This document shows, one piece after another, positions 6,540 to 6,983 of a stretch of DNA of 6,983 nucleotides. The DNA lies in contig CAYFUL010000069.1 of assembly GCA_964346375.1 (NCBI GenBank), forward strand, positions 1 through 6,983, written 5' to 3'. The notes below the pieces were generated by a model. It ran no database searches and was not told the DNA's origin. It saw only the letters and a program-made list of their open reading frames with translations. How positions within the stretch are numbered: the first letter of the stretch is position 1; every line of letters begins with the position of its first letter. A program made the position numbers and the translations under genes. Source of the DNA: CAYFUL01 sp964346375 (GTDB lineage: Bacteria > Bacillota > Clostridia > Tissierellales > Peptoniphilaceae).

Positions 6540-6568
6540 AAAGGGCCATAGTGCCCTTTTTTGTTTTT
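6540..6568 (+). terminator. Intrinsic terminator after panF
   Basis: AAAGGGC (6540-6546) pairs with GCCCTTT (6553-6559) around a 6-base loop, followed by a T-rich tract (T6 and, after one G, T5). It lies 7 bases after the panF stop and ends the panB-yhdT-panF transcript. The T tract runs directly into the AGGAGG of the next gene. Confidence 0.9.
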
Positions 6569-6581
6569 AGGAGGAAGTAAT

Positions 6582-6983
6582 ATGAAATTTGACTACTCAT
6601 ATATAGACATTGCATTTATTAATGGCAGTGTAATAACAGTAAATGATAAAGACGAAGTAGTAGAGGCTCTAGGAATAAAGGGAAATAAAATAGTATATGT
6701 TGGAAGTACTAAGGAACTTTTAGAATTAGTAGACGATAGTACAAAGGTAATAGATTTAAAGGGCAGAACTTTAATGCCGGGGTTAATTGACACCCATTAC
6801 CACCCAATACTTTCAGGGCTTCCTGGAGATAAACCAACTTCTGCAATGATAAGTCTATTTGGGGATAGAATGAAATCTTTAGAGGATGGGTTTAATTATT
6901 TAAGAGAGGCACTAAAAACTAAGAAGAAGGGGGAATGGGTAAGTATGTTTGGCTACGAACCATCCCTTCTTGTAGAAAAGAGA
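6582..6983 (+). CDS. YtcJ-type metal-dependent amidohydrolase, N-terminal part (3' end outside window)
   Basis: The first 134 residues are visible and the frame is open to the last base. The pattern is that of the amidohydrolase_3 (YtcJ) family: a beta-strand start (IDIAFINGSVITVNDKDEVVEALGIKGNKIVYVG, about 8-41), then VIDLKGRTLMPGLIDTHYHP (56-75), where His72 and His74 form the HxH metal site. After it comes a loop region and EWVSMFGYEPS. Relatives are usually about 500-550 residues, so roughly a quarter is seen. These enzymes hydrolyse amide-type bonds, but the substrates of YtcJ proteins are mostly unknown and cannot be inferred here. AGGAGG (6569-6574) precedes ATG 6582 by 7 bases. The gene follows the panF terminator with no clear promoter between them. 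A distant link to pantothenate or peptide metabolism would be speculation. Confidence 0.88.
   Translation, partial: MKFDYSYIDIAFINGSVITVNDKDEVVEALGIKGNKIVYVGSTKELLELVDDSTKVIDLKGRTLMPGLIDTHYHPILSGLPGDKPTSAMISLFGDRMKSLEDGFNYLREALKTKKKGEWVSMFGYEPSLLVEKR

Overview
The window looks like an ordinary stretch of chromosome from a low-GC Gram-positive bacterium (Bacillota). The evidence is A+T-rich DNA, strong AGGAGG-type ribosome binding sites in front of most genes, consensus-like sigma-A promoters, A/T-ending codons, a class I (Bacillus-type) dihydroorotase and a peptide-binding protein of the SBP_bac_5 family. An anaerobic clostridial or tissierellial lineage is plausible, but the sequence alone does not fix the genus.

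Layout from left to right. (1) The 3' part of an oligopeptide ABC-transporter substrate-binding protein gene (oppA-like, + strand) ends at a strong stem-loop terminator. That terminator can also serve the convergent unit on the other strand. (2) On the - strand is a two-gene unit: an unrecognised six-helix membrane protein, then pyrC (dihydroorotase, pyrimidine synthesis), joined by an ATGA stop/start overlap and read from a near-consensus promoter. (3) Diverging from it is a single FabG-like short-chain dehydrogenase/reductase gene with an intact catalytic tetrad. (4) Next is a tight operon panB - yhdT - panF. PanB makes ketopantoate, PanF is a sodium/pantothenate symporter, and YhdT is the small DUF997 membrane protein that commonly accompanies PanF. 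This operon has its own extended -10 promoter with an operator-like palindrome at the expected transcription start, and it ends at a clear intrinsic terminator. (5) Immediately behind that terminator begins a YtcJ-type amidohydrolase gene, cut by the window end.

The main theme is vitamin B5/coenzyme A supply: ketopantoate synthesis and pantothenate import share one transcript. No panC, panD or panE is visible here. The reductase gene just upstream of panB is a possible, unproven candidate for ketopantoate reduction. Codon choice differs clearly between segments: oppA uses almost only ATA for Ile, while the reductase gene and panB use mostly ATT.

I found no CRISPR array, tRNA, rRNA, complete mobile element, phage gene or defence system. 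There is no gene-free stretch longer than about 205 bases. I see no convincing undescribed system. The points most worth a second look are the palindrome at the panB promoter, the membrane protein coupled to pyrC, and the very short leaders of the divergent promoters.
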